This document shows positions 62,106 to 64,000 of a stretch of 64,000 nt of DNA, in pieces. The notes under the pieces were generated by a model. It saw only the letters and a program-made list of their open reading frames with translations. It had not been told where the DNA came from and did not search any database. The translations under genes and the position numbers were made by a program. The first letter of the stretch is position 1. The number at the start of each line of letters is the position of its first letter. Source of the DNA: Caldora sp965222765 (GTDB taxonomy: Bacteria; Cyanobacteriota; Cyanobacteriia; Cyanobacteriales; Coleofasciculaceae); assembly GCA_965222765.1 (NCBI GenBank), contig CBDCVG010000015.1:1-64000 (forward strand), in the 5' to 3' direction.

Positions 62106-62705
62106 TCAATCACCCATGTATAGTTTGATAAAGTCAATCACAGCTCCCAGTCCTTCCTGAGTCTTCAAATTAGTAAAAACGAAGGGTTTGTCACCTCGCA
62201 TCTTTTTTGCATCCCTTTCCATAACCCCTAAATCAGCACCTACTAAGGGTGCAAGATCGATTTTGTTAATTACTAATAAGTCAGACTTGGTGATTCCTGG
62301 TCCTCCTTTCCTGGGAATCTTATCACCAGCGGCAACATCTATGACATAAATGGTCAAATCTACCAATTCTGGACTGAAGGTTGCAGCCAGATTATCACCA
62401 CCACTTTCAAGGAACACCAAATCTAAATCAGTAAACTGTTGTTCAAGTTGCGCGATCGCAGCTAAATTAATGGAAGCATCCTCTCGGATCGCTGTATGGG
62501 GACAACCGCCGGTTTCCACTCCCAAAATGCGATCGCTCTCTAGAGCCTGACTCCTCACCAAAAACTGGGCATCTTCTTGTGTATATATATCGTTAGTAAC
62601 CACAGCAATGGGATAGGAGACACGCATCGCCTTACACAAAGCATCTAAAAGGGCTGTTTTACCTGAACCCACAGGACCAGCAATACCTACACGAAAAGCA
62701 CTCAT
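62106..62705 (-). CDS. ureG: Urease accessory GTPase UreG
   Basis: 199 residues, usual length. P-loop GPVGSGKTALLDALC at 10-24, VVTNDIYTQEDAQFLVRS, metal site GVETGGCPHTAIREDAS and GxxD-type NKIDLAPLVGAD. UreG delivers nickel to urease with UreDFH. The Cys-Pro-His (CPH) metal site is intact. Fits with urea import by the nearby urt operon, although no other ure gene is present. Confidence 0.95.
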   Translation of the reverse strand: MSAFRVGIAGPVGSGKTALLDALCKAMRVSYPIAVVTNDIYTQEDAQFLVRSQALESDRILGVETGGCPHTAIREDASINLAAIAQLEQQFTDLDLVFLESGGDNLAATFSPELVDLTIYVIDVAAGDKIPRKGGPGITKSDLLVINKIDLAPLVGADLGVMERDAKKMRGDKPFVFTNLKTQEGLGAVIDFIKLYMGD

Positions 62706-62809
62706 TGATTTGTTATTTAGTTAGTAATGTGATGTGCAACTAAAAAAGGGGCAGAAGGGTGACTGACAGGATACCAGTTCCACAACAGAATAACCTTTTG
62801 TGGAATAAT

Positions 62810-63560
62810 CCTGATGTGGAACAGGCTTCTAGCCTGTGGAAATCTCAGTCAAGTAATGATTTGGATGACTGGCAGGATGCCAGTTCCACAGATAATCTGC
62901 TGTAGAATAATCTTCCTGTGGAACAGGCTTCTAGCCTGTAGCAATCTCAGCCAAGTAATGATTTGGATGACTGGCAGGATGCCAGTTCCACAGATAATCT
63001 GCTGTAGAATAATCTTCCTGTGGAACAGGCTTCTAGCCTGTAGCAATCTCAGCCAAGTAATGATTTGGATGACTGGCAGGATGCCAGTTCCACAGATAAT
63101 CTGCTGTAGAATAATCTTCCTGTGGAACAGGCTTCTAGCCTGTGGAAATCTCAGCCAAGTAATGATTTGGATGACTGGCAGGATGCCAGTTCGGAAATCT
63201 CAGCCAAGTAATGATTTGGATGACTGGCAGGATGCTAGTTCCACAGATAATCTGCTGTAGAATAATCTTCCTGTGGAACAGGCTTCTAGCCTGTAGCAAT
63301 CTCAGTCAAATCATGATTTGGATGACTGGCAGGATGCCAGTTCCACAGATAATCTGCTGTAGAATAATCTTCCTGTGGAACAGGCTTCTAGCCTGTAGCA
63401 ATCTCAGTCAAATCATGATTTGGATGACTGGCAGGATGCCAGTTCCACAGATAATCTGCTGTAGAATAATTTTCTTGTGGAACAGGCTTCTAGCCTGTAG
63501 CAATCTCAGTCAAATCATGATTTGGATGACTGGCAGGATGCCAGTTCCACAGGTGTTGAT
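62810..63560. repeat. 102-bp tandem repeat array with internal palindromes
   Basis: TGATTTGG occurs at 62857, 62959, 63061, 63163, 63212, 63314, 63416 and 63518, a period of 102 bp except for one 49-bp step where a unit lost its middle. Each unit has two palindromes, CTGGCAGGATGCCAG and ACAGGCTTCTAGCCTGT, facing each other through TCCACA/TGTGGA. Since 102 is a multiple of three the array leaves open frames that I take as spurious. Confidence 0.93.
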
Positions 63561-63586
63561 TTGTTGATTTAACCCACTATAGCAGT

Positions 63587-63991
63587 TTGAGCAACTCCCC
63601 AACCCTTAAAATTAGCCACAGATATCTTCCTCATTGGGAATTAGCAGGATCAATTTACTTTGTTACTTTTAAGACTTGGCAAAAACTAGAGTTGACCCCA
63701 AATGCAAGACAAGTAGTTCTAGATTCCTGTTTGTTCTTCCCCAAAACCTATGCTGTTGTAATTATGCCGGATCAATTGGTTAGCCTTTGCAAAGTCAGGT
63801 CAGGAATAGATTATCCACAGCATCAAAAGCTATTCTAACCAAGTGGCAAAAGTAATCATTGGCAATGGCAAGACGAGCGATACGATCGCATTATTCGAGA
63901 TGAAAAAGGATAGAAACTGGAACTATATCAGAGAAAATCCGGTGAAAGCTAATTTATCTGAGATTGCTGAAAAATATACTTCTGGCAAATA
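63587..63991 (+). pseudogene. REP-associated tyrosine transposase (RAYT/Y1) remnant
   Basis: TTG-initiated frame SPTLKISHRYLPHWELAGSI, YFVTFKTWQKLELTPNARQV, then a shift after YAVVIMPDQ (HVH site replaced: DHVH would be expected, here DQLV), and further pieces SIKSYSNQVAKV, RYDRIIRDEK and NYIRENPVKANLSEIAEKYT with a stop at 63989. This is the Y1 transposase family linked to REP palindromes. The HUH motif is destroyed, so it is inactive. Confidence 0.82.
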
Positions 63992-64000
63992 GATATTGTA

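Noticed and set aside
62810..63560. CRISPR array
   Set aside because: The repeats are contiguous 102-bp units with no unique spacers, no leader and no cas genes. The 18-bp DTDPIT repeat at 36810 was rejected as CRISPR for the same reason.
62814..63567. Long open frames over the 102-bp repeats with a repeated RMPVPQIICCRIIFLWNRLL-like peptide
   Set aside because: The period is divisible by three, so open frames arise by chance; no start site, signal or codon bias supports translation.

Overview
The window looks like chromosome of a filamentous cyanobacterium. GCGATCGC/GCGATCG palindromes occur throughout, short tandem repeats fill the gaps (TTAAGAA, CAAACAA, GTAATGA, CTAAAAC), and the genes include a FutB-like iron permease, a DesA-type desaturase, an Rcp1-like response regulator and a urea uptake operon (urtABCD) with a well-formed NtcA-type promoter. 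Genus cannot be decided from sequence alone.

Layout. (1) 1-10.4 kb is a signal-transduction cluster: a HAMP-repeat sensor kinase (cut by the left edge), ParA, CheW and CheA on the minus strand, then divergently CheC, a PAS histidine kinase, an Rcp1-like regulator, a receiver-kinase hybrid, CheY and a second CheC. (2) 10.4-21 kb mixes a BrnT/BrnA toxin-antitoxin pair, IS5 and ISAzo13 remnants, a TnpB 3' stub, MITE-like inverted repeats, a NarL-type regulator, pgi, the iron permease, a broken Uma2 gene and a 5'-truncated WD40 gene. (3) 21.6-28.6 kb is a plus-strand tRNA array: 31 tRNA genes with anticodons for 19 amino acids (no tRNA-Cys seen). Other genes interrupt it: two decayed HNH nucleases, a macro-domain protein, a small membrane protein, a GNAT acetyltransferase and a NADAR (YbiA-like) protein. 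Just after it lies a TIR protein with a C-terminal pterin-4a-carbinolamine dehydratase (PCD) domain. (4) 28.8-32.6 kb is dense in toxin-antitoxin genes and debris (PIN stubs, Phd copies, RelE/ParE pairs, a nucleotidyltransferase stub). (5) 32.6-48.5 kb carries surface and envelope genes: a secreted beta-helix protein, a TPS-CHAT protein with an 18-bp coding repeat, a glycosyltransferase, a dienelactone hydrolase-like protein, an LCP-family protein and desA. (6) 49-54 kb has two paralogous coiled-coil proteins and a decayed Rpn nuclease bounded by perfect 37-bp inverted repeats. (7) 55-62.7 kb is nitrogen related: urtABCD, with a TerB-like extension on UrtD, and ureG. (8) The right end has eight phased 102-bp palindromic repeats directly followed by a decayed REP-associated (RAYT) transposase.

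The most interesting block is 21.6-32.6 kb. A near-complete accessory tRNA set sits with proteins that bind or turn over ADP-ribose/NAD (macro, NADAR, TIR) and with remnants of nuclease toxins. This resembles mobile-element or phage tRNA cargo in a defence/anti-defence setting; that role is inference. The TIR-PCD fusion has the PCD HHP motif but Trp where the third catalytic His is expected, so it may be a pterin-sensing NADase rather than an enzyme of pterin recycling.

Many otherwise ordinary genes (cheA, the first kinase, LCP, desA, the coiled-coil genes) carry single-base frameshifts, several in homopolymers. Some may be sequencing or assembly errors, so 'pseudogene' calls based only on a frameshift should be read with that in mind.
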